Source of the DNA: Pseudomonas sp. M30-35
Lineage (GTDB): Bacteria; Pseudomonadota; Gammaproteobacteria; Pseudomonadales; Pseudomonadaceae
Direction: 5' to 3'
DNA length: 64,000 bases
Assembly (NCBI RefSeq): GCF_002163625.1
Contig: NZ_CP020892.1
Span: 3,038,001-3,102,000 of the forward strand
Below, one piece after another: positions 21,250-33,922 of this stretch. Both the position numbers and the translations under genes were made by a program. The notes under the pieces are model-generated. The model ran no database searches. It was not told the DNA's origin and saw only the letters and a list, made by a program, of their open reading frames with translations. Position 1 is the stretch's first letter. Each line of letters starts with the position of its first letter.

Positions 21250-22453
21250 TGCGTGCCAGCCTCCGCTTGATATTGGCTTGAACGACGAAGTGGTCGATCA
21301 ACGGTGAAAACAGGTTGGCAAACAGGATCGCCAGCATCATGCCTTCTGGGAACGCCGGGTTAACCACACGGATCAACACCACCATAAAGCCAATCAGAGC
21401 ACCGAAAATCCACTTGCCGGTGTTGGTCATAGAGGCCGACACCGGGTCGGTGGCCATGAAGAACATACCGAAGGCGAAACCACCCACTACCATATGCCAG
21501 TACCACGGCATGGCGAACATCGGGTTGGTGTCAGAGCCAATCAAATTGAACAGCATGCTCAGACCGATCATGCCGAGCATGACCCCAGCGACAATGCGCC
21601 ACGAAGCAATTTTGGTCATCACCAAGATGCCGCCACCGATCAACAACGCCAGCGTGCTGGTTTCACCGATAGAGCCGTTGATAGTGCCGACAAACGCATC
21701 CATCCAGCTGATGCCATTGCCGATCACGTTCTCAATACCGCCGGCTGCTGCCAAGCCCAGCGAGGTCGCGCCAGCAAAGCCATCAACCGATGTCCATACC
21801 GCATCGCCCGACATCTGCGCTGGATAGGCGAAGAACAGGAATGCACGACCGGCGAGTGCCGGGTTGAGGAAGTTTTTGCCGGTACCGCCGAATACTTCCT
21901 TGCCGATTACCACGCCGAAGCTGATGCCCAGTGCCACTTGCCACAACGGAATGCTTGCCGGCAGGATCAAGGCAAACAGCACCGAGGTAACGAAGAAACC
22001 TTCGTTGACTTCGTGTTTGCGGATCGAGGCGAACAGCACTTCCCAGAAACCGCCCACAATAAAGGCAGTTGCATAGATAGGCAGGAAGTACGCGGCACCC
22101 TGGATGAAGTTATCCCAAATGCTGGTCGGGTCGAAGCCTGCCAAAGAGCTAATCAAGGCGAAGCGCCAGCCCTCTTGAGCAGCCAGCAGATCAGGGCTTG
22201 CAGTGTAAATCAGGTTAGCTTGGTAGCCAGTGTTCCACATGCCGAAGAACATCGCCGGGAAGGTACACATCCAGACGGTGATCATCATGCGCTTGAGGTC
22301 AATACCGTCACGCACGTGAGCTGTGGTTTTGGTTACGCTGCCCGGGCGGTAGAAAAAGGTGTCAACTGCCTCATACAAGGCATACCACTTTTCGTACTTA
22401 CCACCGGATTCAAAGTTGTGCTCGATTTTATCGAGAAAAGCACGGATACCCAC
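21242..22453 (-). CDS. nqrB: NqrB, core Na+-translocating subunit
   Basis: A 403-residue polytopic membrane protein with about ten helices; it holds riboflavin and a covalent FMN and forms the sodium channel. The FMN site is Thr230 in [11 protein letters not shown]. Conserved [22 protein letters not shown] lies near 184-205. ATG 22453 is 2 bp after the nqrA stop; the 3' end overlaps nqrC. Confidence 0.97.
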   Translation of the reverse strand: MGIRAFLDKIEHNFESGGKYEKWYALYEAVDTFFYRPGSVTKTTAHVRDGIDLKRMMITVWMCTFPAMFFGMWNTGYQANLIYTASPDLLAAQEGWRFALISSLAGFDPTSIWDNFIQGAAYFLPIYATAFIVGGFWEVLFASIRKHEVNEGFFVTSVLFALILPASIPLWQVALGISFGVVIGKEVFGGTGKNFLNPALAGRAFLFFAYPAQMSGDAVWTSVDGFAGATSLGLAAAGGIENVIGNGISWMDAFVGTINGSIGETSTLALLIGGGILVMTKIASWRIVAGVMLGMIGLSMLFNLIGSDTNPMFAMPWYWHMVVGGFAFGMFFMATDPVSASMTNTGKWIFGALIGFMVVLIRVVNPAFPEGMMLAILFANLFSPLIDHFVVQANIKRRLARNV

Positions 22454-22455
22454 GA

Positions 22456-24169
<1,714 letters not shown>

Positions 24170-24195
24170 AAAAAACGGGAGCCGCGGCTCCCGTT
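24170..24195 (-). terminator. Rho-independent terminator of gap
   Basis: Perfect stem ACGGGAGCC/GGCTCCCGT (24175-24194) followed on the minus strand by TTTTT, about 20 bp past the gap stop. Confidence 0.93.
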
Positions 24196-24215
24196 CTTTG
24201 TACCGCTAATAGGCC

Positions 24216-25664
24216 TTAGCGAGGAAACGCTGGCGGGTTAACCCCGACCATGTCTTCCATTACACGCACGACCTGACAGCTGTAACCGAATTCGTTGTCG
24301 TACCAAACGTACAGTACAACGCGGTTATCGTTGCTAATAGTCGCCTCAGCATCAACCACACCGGCGTGACGCGAGCCGACGAAGTCAGTCGAAACCACTT
24401 CTTGCGAATTAACGTAATCGATCTGCTTATGCAGATCCGAGTGCAGCGCCATGTAGCGCAGATACTCATTGATTTCTTCGCGAGAGGTCGATTTCTCAAG
24501 GTTGAGGTTGAGAATGGCCATCGACACGTTTGGCGTCGGAACTCGAATCGCGTTACCGGTCAGCTTGCCTTTAAGCACTGGCAGAGCCTTGGCCGCCGCA
24601 GTAGCCGCGCCGGTTTCGGTGATAACCATGTTCAGCGCAGCCGAACGACCACGACGACTGCCTTTATGGAAGTTATCGATCAGGTTCTGGTCGTTGGTGT
24701 ACGAGTGAACGGTTTCAACGTGACCGTTGACGATGCCGTACTTGTCATCGACCGCCTTGAGCACCGGCACGATGGCGTTGGTGGTGCAAGACGCAGCAGA
24801 GATGATCTTGTCATCCGGGCTGATGTCAGTGTGGTTGATACCGTGAACGATATTCTTCAGCTCGCCTTTACCCGGCGCGGTCAGAACGACACGGTTAATG
24901 CCTGGGCACTTAAGGTGCTGGCCCAAGCCTTCAGCGTCGCGCCACTTACCAGTGTTATCCACCAGCAGAGCGTTTTCGATGCCGTAAGCGGTGTAGTCGA
25001 TTGATGCTGGATCATTCGAGTAAATAACCTGGATCAGGTTACCGTTGGCGCTCAGGGTGTTGTTGGCTTCATCAACAGTGATGGTGCCATTGAACGGACC
25101 ATGAACCGAGTCACGGCGCAGCAAGCTGGCGCGTTTGTCCAAGTCATTCTCAGCACCTTTACGCACAACAATGGCGCGCAGACGCAGACCATCGCCACCA
25201 CCAGTTTTTTCGATCAGGATGCGCGCCAACAAACGGCCGATACGACCAAAGCCATACAGCACGACGTCGGTACCCTTACGGGCTGAGACGCTTTGCTGAC
25301 CGGTAACCGCTTCAAGCTCTTCGCGGACGAACTGCTCAAGGCTACGACCGTTGGCTTCTTTTCCGAACTTGGCCATCATGCGGCCGAGGTCGATCGAAGC
25401 GGAGCCCAGCTTGAGCTCGCCCATGGTTTTGAGAACCTGGAACGTGTCGTGTACCGACAGCTCAACATCACCATCAAGACGGTGGCGAGCATAACGGTGA
25501 GCTTTGAGTATCTGAATAACGGAACGATTGATCAGGCTACGACCATAGATCGATGTGACCACGTTGTTATTGCGATAGAGCTGGCCGATCATCGGAATCA
25601 TCGCTTCCGCAAGGGCTTCTCGATCGATCCACTCACCAAGACACTGGTCGGGCTTCTGATTCAC
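24216..25664 (-). CDS. gap: Long-form glyceraldehyde-3-phosphate dehydrogenase
   Basis: A 482-residue GAPDH with about 125 extra residues ahead of the Rossmann fold, which starts VVLYGFGRIGRLLARI. The catalytic Cys is in SAASCTTNAIVPVLKA; substrate motifs GRSAALNMVITETGA and RVPTPNVSMAILNLN follow. This long type is common in Pseudomonas beside mfd and is thought to act in central carbon metabolism, possibly gluconeogenic. The frame runs to ATG 25682, but a GTG at 25664 has GGAAGG at the right spacing and gives the family N-terminus (MNQKPDQCLGEWID); the longer start remains possible. Divergent from mfd. An inverted repeat ATGTAG/CTACAT (25683-25710) holding two GGGGCT copies lies just upstream. 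Confidence 0.93.
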   Translation of the reverse strand: MNQKPDQCLGEWIDREALAEAMIPMIGQLYRNNNVVTSIYGRSLINRSVIQILKAHRYARHRLDGDVELSVHDTFQVLKTMGELKLGSASIDLGRMMAKFGKEANGRSLEQFVREELEAVTGQQSVSARKGTDVVLYGFGRIGRLLARILIEKTGGGDGLRLRAIVVRKGAENDLDKRASLLRRDSVHGPFNGTITVDEANNTLSANGNLIQVIYSNDPASIDYTAYGIENALLVDNTGKWRDAEGLGQHLKCPGINRVVLTAPGKGELKNIVHGINHTDISPDDKIISAASCTTNAIVPVLKAVDDKYGIVNGHVETVHSYTNDQNLIDNFHKGSRRGRSAALNMVITETGAATAAAKALPVLKGKLTGNAIRVPTPNVSMAILNLNLEKSTSREEINEYLRYMALHSDLHKQIDYVNSQEVVSTDFVGSRHAGVVDAEATISNDNRVVLYVWYDNEFGYSCQVVRVMEDMVGVNPPAFPR

Positions 25665-25814
25665 AGGCAGTACCTTCCACATATGTAGGGGCTGAAAAAA
25701 GGGGCTACATTATGCCGATCCAAGCGCTCGGGGGCAATGTCGCCTGTCGAAACTGACAGCAAGCACTTTCGCCAGCTACAATCGGCGGCCTTGTATCCTG
25801 ACCGTGAGCCGCCT

Positions 25815-28800
25815 GTGTCTGTACTGCGCCTTCCGTCCCTGCCCGCCGCGGCCGGCAAACAACACTGGGGTAACCTCCCCGGCGCTGCGCTAAGCCTAGC
25901 AATTGCCGAGGCTGCAAGCGCTGCTAATCGCTTTACGCTACTCCTGACCGCCGACAGCCAGAGCGCTGAACGCCTTGAACAGGAGTTGAGTTTTTTTGCC
26001 CCTCAACTACCCGTATTGCATTTCCCCGACTGGGAAACCTTGCCCTACGATCTTTTTTCGCCACATCAAGACATTATTTCGCAGCGCATTTCTGCACTTT
26101 ACCGCCTGCCGGAATTAAAACATGGCATTTTGGTAGTGCCGATAACTACCGCCCTACATCGCCTGGCCCCGACGCGCTTCCTGCTCGGTAGCAGCCTGGT
26201 ACTCGATGTTGGCCAAACCCTCGACGTCAACGACATGCGCAGTCGCCTTGAAGCCACGGGCTATCGCTGCGTTGATACGGTTTATGAACATGGCGAGTTT
26301 GCTGTACGCGGCGCGCTGATTGATTTATTTCCGATGGGCAGCAAGCAGCCGTATCGGATTGATCTATTCGATGACGAAATCGAAACCCTGCGCACCTTTG
26401 ATCCGGAAACCCAGCGTTCGATCGACAAAGTTGAATCAATCAAGCTGCTGCCAGCGCGCGAGTTTCCGCTGGAAAAGAAAGCCGTTACTGATTTCCGCGG
26501 CCGTTTCCGCGAGCGCTTTGATGTCGATTTCCGCCGCTGCCCAATCTATCAAGACCTTTCCACAGGCATTACCCCGGCAGGTATCGAGTACTACATCCCG
26601 CTGTTTTTTGAGGAAACCGCAACCCTATTCGACTATCTGCCGCAAGACACCCAAGTATTCTCACTGCCCGGCATCGAAAAAGCCGCCGAACAGTTCTGGA
26701 ATGACGCCCGCAACCGTTATGAAGAACGCCGAGTCGACCCTGAACGGCCACTGCTACCTCCAGCGGATATCTTTTTACCGGTTGAAGACTGCTTCGCCCG
26801 CCTGAAAAACTGGCCGCGCGTAGTGGTTAGCCAAGATGACATCGAGGATGGCGTGGGCCGCCTGCGCTTTAATGCGCAACCATTGCCTGACCTCGCGATT
26901 GAAGCCAAGGCCAGCGAGCCTTTAGCCGCACTGCGACGCTTTATCGAAGAATATCAAGGCCGGATTCTGTTCTGCGCCGAGTCTGCCGGGCGCCGCGAAG
27001 TACTGCTCGAATTGCTCGCAAGGCTGAAACTGAAGCCTAAAGAAGTCGATGGCTGGCCACAGTTTATCGCTGGCAAGGAACGCTTAGGCATCACCATCGC
27101 GCCACTCGATGAAGGCTTGCAGCTCGACGATGTCGCGCTGATCGCCGAAAGCCCGTTATTCGGCCAGCGCGTGATGCAGCGCCGACGCCGTGAAAAAACC
27201 CGTGATGCCGGTGAAAACGTCATCAAGAACCTCACCGAGCTGCGCGAGGGTTCGCCCGTGGTGCATATCGACCACGGTGTTGGTCGTTATCAAGGCTTGA
27301 TCACATTGGAGATTGACGGCCAGAACGCCGAGTTTTTGTCGTTGCAGTACGCCGAAGAAGCAAAACTTTATGTGCCAGTTGCCAGCCTGCACCTGATCGC
27401 CCGCTACACCGGCAGCGACGATGCGCTTGCCCCGCTACACCGCCTCGGCTCGGAAATCTGGCAGAAAGCCAAACGCAAAGCAGCCGAACAGGTCCGTGAC
27501 GTTGCCGCAGAGCTACTGGATATCTACGCGCGCCGCGCCGCGCGTGAAGGCTATGCCTTTGCCGACCCACAAGTCGACTACGCCACTTTCAGCGCGGGCT
27601 TCCCGTTCGAGGAGACGCTCGATCAGCAAACCGCAATTGATGCTGTACGTGAAGACATGCTCGCCCCGAAACCGATGGACCGCCTGATCTGCGGTGATGT
27701 CGGCTTCGGCAAGACTGAAGTGGCCATGCGCGCCGCTTTCATTGCGGTGCATGGCGGCAAGCAAGTGGCAATTCTGGTACCAACCACCCTGCTCGCCCAG
27801 CAGCACTACAACAGTTTTCGCGACCGATTTGCCGACTGGCCAGTAAAGGTCGAGGTAATGAGCCGCTTTAAAAGCGCCAAGGAAGTTGGCGAGGCCATGC
27901 AGCAACTGGCGCAAGGCAAGGTCGATATAGTCATCGGCACCCACAAACTGCTGCAAGATGATGTCAAGTTCGACAACCTTGGCCTGGTTATCATCGACGA
28001 AGAACACCGCTTTGGCGTGCGCCAGAAAGAGCAGCTTAAAGCGCTGCGCAGCGAAGTCGATATCCTCACCCTCACCGCCACACCGATCCCGCGCACGCTG
28101 AACATGGCCGTCGCCGGGATGCGTGACCTGTCGATTATTGCCACACCTCCGGCCCGACGCTTGTCAGTGCGCACCTTCGTCATGGAACAGCAAAACACCG
28201 TGATCAAAGAGGCGCTGCTGCGTGAGTTACTGCGTGGCGGCCAGGTTTACTACCTGCACAACGATGTTAAAACCATCGAAAAATGTGCCGCCGACCTTGC
28301 ACAGCTGGTCCCGGAGGCGCGCATAGGTATCGGCCACGGGCAGATGCGTGAACGCGAACTTGAACAGGTGATGGGCGACTTCTACCACAAGCGCTTCAAC
28401 GTGCTGATCGCCTCGACCATCATCGAAACCGGTATTGACGTGCCGAGCGCCAATACCATCATTATCGAGCGCGCCGACAAATTTGGTCTGGCCCAGCTGC
28501 ATCAATTGCGCGGGCGAGTTGGCCGCAGCCACCACCAGGCGTATGCGTACCTGTTGACGCCGCCACGCAAACAACTCACCGACGACGCACAAAAGCGCCT
28601 TGAAGCCATTGCCAACGCACAAGACCTCGGAGCGGGCTTTGTTCTGGCGACCCACGACCTTGAGATTCGCGGCGCAGGCGAACTGCTAGGCGATGGCCAG
28701 AGCGGTCAGATTCAAGCAGTTGGCTTCACGCTGTACATGGAAATGCTCGAGCGCGCGGTTAAAGCCATACGCAAAGGTGAGCAACCGAATCTCGACCAGC

Positions 28801-29252
28801 CATTGGGTGGCGGACCGGAAATCAACCTGCGAGTGGCAGCCCTGATTCCCGATGATTATCTACCCGACGTGCATGCACGCCTGATCCTGTATAAACGCAT
28901 CGCCTCGGCGGTCGATGAAGACGGCCTGAAAGAATTGCAGGTGGAAATGATTGATCGCTTTGGCCTGCTCCCCGAGCCGACCAAAAACCTGGTCCGCATC
29001 ACCTTGCTTAAACTGCAAGCCGAAACCCTGGGCATCAAAAAGGTCGATGCCGGCCCACAAGGTGGTCGCATCGAATTTGCTGCGGACACCTGTGTTGACC
29101 CGCTGACACTGATCAAGTTGATTCAGGGCCAGCCCAACCGTTATAAATTCGAAGGCGCTACGCTGTTCAAATTCCAGGTTCCAATGGAGCGGCCGGAAGA
29201 ACGATTCAATATACTTGAAGCGCTGTTTGAGCGCCTGAAACCCTCATCTTGA
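25815..29252 (+). CDS. mfd: Mfd, transcription-repair coupling factor
   Basis: A protein of about 1145 residues that displaces RNA polymerase stalled at DNA damage and recruits UvrA. It has a UvrB-like N-terminal part (HFPDWETLPYDLFSPHQD), an RNA-polymerase interaction domain (VVHIDHGVGRYQGL), helicase motors with Walker A CGDVGFGKTEVAMR and DEEH box IIDEEHRFGVRQ, the TRG region (QLRGRVGRSHHQAYAYLL), and the C-terminal UvrA-mimic autoinhibitory domain. The frame opens at ATG 25737, but GTG 25815 matches the Pseudomonas start (SVLRLPSLPAAAGKQ); the ribosome site is weak for either. Confidence 0.96.
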   Translation: MSVLRLPSLPAAAGKQHWGNLPGAALSLAIAEAASAANRFTLLLTADSQSAERLEQELSFFAPQLPVLHFPDWETLPYDLFSPHQDIISQRISALYRLPELKHGILVVPITTALHRLAPTRFLLGSSLVLDVGQTLDVNDMRSRLEATGYRCVDTVYEHGEFAVRGALIDLFPMGSKQPYRIDLFDDEIETLRTFDPETQRSIDKVESIKLLPAREFPLEKKAVTDFRGRFRERFDVDFRRCPIYQDLSTGITPAGIEYYIPLFFEETATLFDYLPQDTQVFSLPGIEKAAEQFWNDARNRYEERRVDPERPLLPPADIFLPVEDCFARLKNWPRVVVSQDDIEDGVGRLRFNAQPLPDLAIEAKASEPLAALRRFIEEYQGRILFCAESAGRREVLLELLARLKLKPKEVDGWPQFIAGKERLGITIAPLDEGLQLDDVALIAESPLFGQRVMQRRRREKTRDAGENVIKNLTELREGSPVVHIDHGVGRYQGLITLEIDGQNAEFLSLQYAEEAKLYVPVASLHLIARYTGSDDALAPLHRLGSEIWQKAKRKAAEQVRDVAAELLDIYARRAAREGYAFADPQVDYATFSAGFPFEETLDQQTAIDAVREDMLAPKPMDRLICGDVGFGKTEVAMRAAFIAVHGGKQVAILVPTTLLAQQHYNSFRDRFADWPVKVEVMSRFKSAKEVGEAMQQLAQGKVDIVIGTHKLLQDDVKFDNLGLVIIDEEHRFGVRQKEQLKALRSEVDILTLTATPIPRTLNMAVAGMRDLSIIATPPARRLSVRTFVMEQQNTVIKEALLRELLRGGQVYYLHNDVKTIEKCAADLAQLVPEARIGIGHGQMRERELEQVMGDFYHKRFNVLIASTIIETGIDVPSANTIIIERADKFGLAQLHQLRGRVGRSHHQAYAYLLTPPRKQLTDDAQKRLEAIANAQDLGAGFVLATHDLEIRGAGELLGDGQSGQIQAVGFTLYMEMLERAVKAIRKGEQPNLDQPLGGGPEINLRVAALIPDDYLPDVHARLILYKRIASAVDEDGLKELQVEMIDRFGLLPEPTKNLVRITLLKLQAETLGIKKVDAGPQGGRIEFAADTCVDPLTLIKLIQGQPNRYKFEGATLFKFQVPMERPEERFNILEALFERLKPSS

Positions 29253-29263
29253 AGGATCAATTT

Positions 29264-29797
29264 GTGAATATGCGTGCACTTCGCAGCCTTGCCCTGCTGC
29301 CTTTATTGGCGCTTAGCGCCTTAAGCCAGACAGCACAGGCAGCCGACAGTTATCAAATTGAGGTAATTGTATTTCGCCAACCCGGTGAACTGCTGATTTC
29401 AGGCAACCGCGCCCCGGATGACTGGCGCCAGGGCGCACGCCTGATCGAGACCGACCAAGAGCGTGCAACTGCACTTAACGATGAAGCAGACAAGCTTAAT
29501 GATGGCGGCGATTATCAGGTGCTGCTGCACAAGGCCTGGACCCAAGCCAACGATGAAACCGTAGCACTCAGCATGGGTGATGAGCGTCTGGGTCACGCGC
29601 CGATTGAAGGCACGCTAAGCCTCAAGCAAGAGCGTTCGCTACAAGTCAAAGTGGATCTGTGGATCAACCAGTTTGAACCCGGCGGGTTGGTTTCGCGCAG
29701 TGAGCACCTAAAGCAAACAAGCACCCTGCATACACGCAAACTTAACTATATCGATCACAGCAATCTGGGCATGTTGATTCGAGTTCGCCCGGAATAA
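29264..29797 (+). CDS. csiV: CsiV family protein
   Basis: A 177-residue secreted or membrane-anchored protein. The N-terminal signal sequence (ALRSLALLPLLALSALSQTAQA) precedes YQIEVIVFRQ, typical of CsiV (cell shape integrity) proteins, which in Vibrio affect peptidoglycan synthesis through LpoA. It begins 11 bp after mfd; GTG 29264 has AAGGA 7-8 bases upstream, with ATG 29270 as the alternative. Coupled to mfd in the same order as in P. aeruginosa. Confidence 0.8.
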   Translation: MNMRALRSLALLPLLALSALSQTAQAADSYQIEVIVFRQPGELLISGNRAPDDWRQGARLIETDQERATALNDEADKLNDGGDYQVLLHKAWTQANDETVALSMGDERLGHAPIEGTLSLKQERSLQVKVDLWINQFEPGGLVSRSEHLKQTSTLHTRKLNYIDHSNLGMLIRVRPE

Positions 29798-29810
29798 ACT
29801 CACCTGCACG

Positions 29811-29974
29811 GCGGACAAGCTTCGCGTTGTCGCACCCTACAATGCCAGCAACATGTAGGGCGGATAACGCTGTTTTATCCGCCATTGCCCGCAATATCCA
29901 TTCGGGCAACGCGCTCCTCTTCGAGCACTTCGGCACTTGCCCCATGCGGGACAAGCTTCGCGTTGTTACAACCT
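29811..29974. repeat. Imperfect direct repeats around a REP-like palindrome
   Basis: Two copies of a 29-30 bp unit, GCGGACAAGCTTCGCGTTGT... at 29811-29840 and GCGGGACAAGCTTCGCGTTGT... at 29946-29974, differ at a few bases. Between them is a 9-bp perfect stem GGCGGATAA/TTATCCGCC (29859-29867 and 29875-29883). This resembles the dispersed GTAGGGCGGATAAC elements of Pseudomonas. It separates csiV (+) and the convergent mtnP gene (-). Confidence 0.6.
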
Positions 29975-29987
29975 ACCTTGCCGCTAT

Positions 29988-31746
<1,759 letters not shown>

Positions 31747-31755
31747 AGGAAATCC

Positions 31756-32280
31756 TTAATCAAGAGGTATTGCGGCCCAATCAGGGCACGCCGCTTCATC
31801 TATAACCACCGCACAATTGACCGGCACCCGCGGGAACAGTTGCAGCAGATCAGCGTTGCGCAATCGGATGCAGCCGTGGGAAAGCGCCACGCCCATCGGT
31901 TCGGTATCTGGGGTGCCATGCAGATAAATGTAGCGCCGGAAAGTATCGACCTTACCCAAACGGTTACGCCCAATTTCGCAGCCACTGAGCCAGAGAATCC
32001 GGGTCAGAATCCAATCGCGCCCCGGAAAGGCCGCCGCCATTTGTGCTGACCATACTTCGCCCGTCCAGCGACGTCCGCGCAACACGGCGGCCAAGGGTAA
32101 TCCATCGCCAATTTTAGCGCGCACGATATGCCGCCCGCGCGGCGTGCAGCCGGAGCCATTTTGTTCGCCAACACCATTAAGCGCGGTGGAAACCGGCAAG
32201 CGCAGCAATAACTTGCCTTCAGCTAAACCATAAAGGCACTGATCGGCAATAGAGATGTGTAATAAATCGAGGGTAGCCAT
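31756..32280 (-). CDS. L,D-transpeptidase (YkuD) family protein
   Basis: A 174-residue protein with the YkuD catalytic core: HGTPDTEPMGVALSHGCIRLRN (about 122-143), where the His and Cys of SHGCIRL are catalytic. No signal peptide is visible, unusual for an enzyme acting on peptidoglycan, so either it works on cytoplasmic recycled peptides or export is by another route. It sits 9 bp upstream of nagZ on the same strand, which fits cell-wall recycling. Confidence 0.88.
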   Translation of the reverse strand: MATLDLLHISIADQCLYGLAEGKLLLRLPVSTALNGVGEQNGSGCTPRGRHIVRAKIGDGLPLAAVLRGRRWTGEVWSAQMAAAFPGRDWILTRILWLSGCEIGRNRLGKVDTFRRYIYLHGTPDTEPMGVALSHGCIRLRNADLLQLFPRVPVNCAVVIDEAACPDWAAIPLD

Positions 32281-32328
32281 GGGCGGCTAGCTTAGCGGAT
32301 CAACTCCACTACGCCCACCCATTAGGCA

Positions 32329-33036
32329 TTAAACCTTGGCCGCAAGCGGAGGATTTTTTACCCGAGGCCGCAATTGCGCAGCCGCCAAGGCAGGATCACT
32401 CAAACCCGACTCTGAACGCATGCCCGCCGCCAGAAACGGCACCATCAGGCGCATCACTTGTTCAATCGAGGTATTAACCCCGAAATCAGTCTCCGACATC
32501 GCACGCAAAGCCTTGATACCCGACATGCTGAATGCAGCCGCGCCAAGCATAAAGTGCACGCGCCAGAACAACTCGAGTGGCGGGATACGGGGGGCAGCAT
32601 CATGAACCAGCATCATGTAACGCCGGAATACTTTGCCGTAGACCTCTTCAAGGTACTTGCGCAGGTGGCCTTGGCTTTGACTGAAGGCCAAACCGAGCAA
32701 ACGCATGAATATTGATAGATCGTTGCCACTGCGCGGCTTAACCGCAAGCGCATGCTCAACCAATAACTCGAGAAGTTCTTCAAGGGATATTTGAGTGCCT
32801 GGTTTGGCCTCACGGCGATCCAGTTCACGCTCGAGACTGGCGCAGAACGGGCCAAGAAACCGCGAAAAAACCGCTTGAATCAGGGCCTTTTTCGAGCCGA
32901 AGTGATAGTTCACGGCCGCAAGATTGACCCCAGCTTTGCTGGTAATCAAGCGCAACGAGGTTTCCGCAAACCCTTTTTCGGCAAACAGTTGCTCTGCGGC
33001 ATCCAAAATGCGTTCAACAGTTTCCGACTGAGCCAT
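32329..33036 (-). CDS. psrA: PsrA, TetR-family fatty-acid-responsive regulator
   Basis: A 235-residue regulator with an N-terminal TetR HTH (about 8-54: VERILDAAEQLFAEKGFAET, VNLAAVNYHFGSKKALIQ). In Pseudomonas, PsrA activates rpoS and represses its own gene and fatty-acid genes; long-chain fatty acids release it. A perfect PsrA operator lies 28 bp upstream (33064-33077). Start ATG 33036. Divergent from lexA. Confidence 0.95.
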   Translation of the reverse strand: MAQSETVERILDAAEQLFAEKGFAETSLRLITSKAGVNLAAVNYHFGSKKALIQAVFSRFLGPFCASLERELDRREAKPGTQISLEELLELLVEHALAVKPRSGNDLSIFMRLLGLAFSQSQGHLRKYLEEVYGKVFRRYMMLVHDAAPRIPPLELFWRVHFMLGAAAFSMSGIKALRAMSETDFGVNTSIEQVMRLMVPFLAAGMRSESGLSDPALAAAQLRPRVKNPPLAAKV

Positions 33037-33063
33037 TATTCATTACCTGACAAACACTTGTTT

Positions 33064-33077
33064 GAAACATACGTTTC
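33064..33077. promoter_or_regulatory. PsrA operator, GAAACATACGTTTC
   Basis: A perfect inverted repeat GAAAC-N4-GTTTC, matching the PsrA consensus (G/C)AAAC(N2-4)GTTT(G/C), 28 bp upstream of psrA. It should mediate autorepression. Confidence 0.88.
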
Positions 33078-33258
33078 GGCTCCATGCATTGTCAAGCGTT
33101 GCAACGCGGTCTTTTGCATCAACCTTAATTAGCCTACCCGCTCTCGGACAACTAAAACCAAGACGCTCACCAAAGCAACCAAGTAACACAAACACCGGAA
33201 GAAAATAGCACGATTAAATTAAGCCAATTGCAAAAGGATGATTGCCAAGCTCGATCCA

Positions 33259-33293
33259 CTGTATATAATCCCAGTCACTGTATATAAAAACAG
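33259..33293. promoter_or_regulatory. Two LexA (SOS) boxes
   Basis: CTGTATATAATCCCAG (33259-33274) and CTGTATATAAAAACAG (33278-33293) both fit CTG-N10-CAG and are 19 bp apart start to start, just upstream of lexA ATG 33304. They indicate tight autoregulation of lexA-sulA. Confidence 0.95.
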
Positions 33294-33303
33294 AGCTGAC
33301 CCA

Positions 33304-33912
33304 ATGATAAAGCTGACGCCACGCCAAGCTGAGATTCTCGCCTTCATCAAGCAATGCCTTGAAGACAACGGCTTTCCGCCTACCCGCGCAGAAATCGCTC
33401 AGAAGCTAGGTTTCAAATCGCCCAACGCTGCCGAGGAACACCTCAAAGCGCTCGCCCGCAAAGGCGCGATAGAAATGACCCCGGGCGCTTCTCGCGGCAT
33501 TCGCATTCCAGGCTTCGAACCCAATGCAGAAGAAGACGGCTTGCCCGTCATCGGTCGAGTGGCTGCCGGTGAACCGATTCTGGCGCAACAGCACATCGAA
33601 GATTCCTGCCGAATCAACCCCGAATTCTTTCACCCCAGAGCCGACTATTTACTGCGCGTACGCGGTATGAGCATGAAAGACATCGGCATATTGGATGGTG
33701 ACCTACTGGCCGTGCACACCACGAGAGAAGTGCGTAATGGCCAGGTAGTCGTGGCGCGAATTGATGATGAAGTCACCGTCAAACGCTTTAAGCGCGAAGG
33801 TAGCAAAGTCTGGTTGATTGCCGAAAACCCTGAATTTGCGCCAATTGAAGTCAACCTTGAAGAGCAGGACTTAGTCATTGAAGGGTTAAGTGTCGGCGTT
33901 ATTCGCCGCTAA
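33304..33912 (+). CDS. lexA: LexA, SOS repressor
   Basis: A 202-residue repressor: winged HTH in the N-terminal 65 residues ([12 protein letters not shown], then [22 protein letters not shown]), the self-cleavage site Ala-Gly in GRVAAGEP (about 88), catalytic Ser in [12 protein letters not shown] and Lys in VKRFKREG. RecA-stimulated autocleavage lifts repression of DNA repair genes. The frame opens at 33238, but that would place the start inside the SOS boxes; ATG 33304 is the family start. It is followed by sulA after 10 bp. Confidence 0.97.
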   Translation: MIKLTPRQAEILAFIKQCLEDNGFPPTRAEIAQKLGFKSPNAAEEHLKALARKGAIEMTPGASRGIRIPGFEPNAEEDGLPVIGRVAAGEPILAQQHIEDSCRINPEFFHPRADYLLRVRGMSMKDIGILDGDLLAVHTTREVRNGQVVVARIDDEVTVKRFKREGSKVWLIAENPEFAPIEVNLEEQDLVIEGLSVGVIRR

Positions 33913-33922
33913 TGGAGTATTT

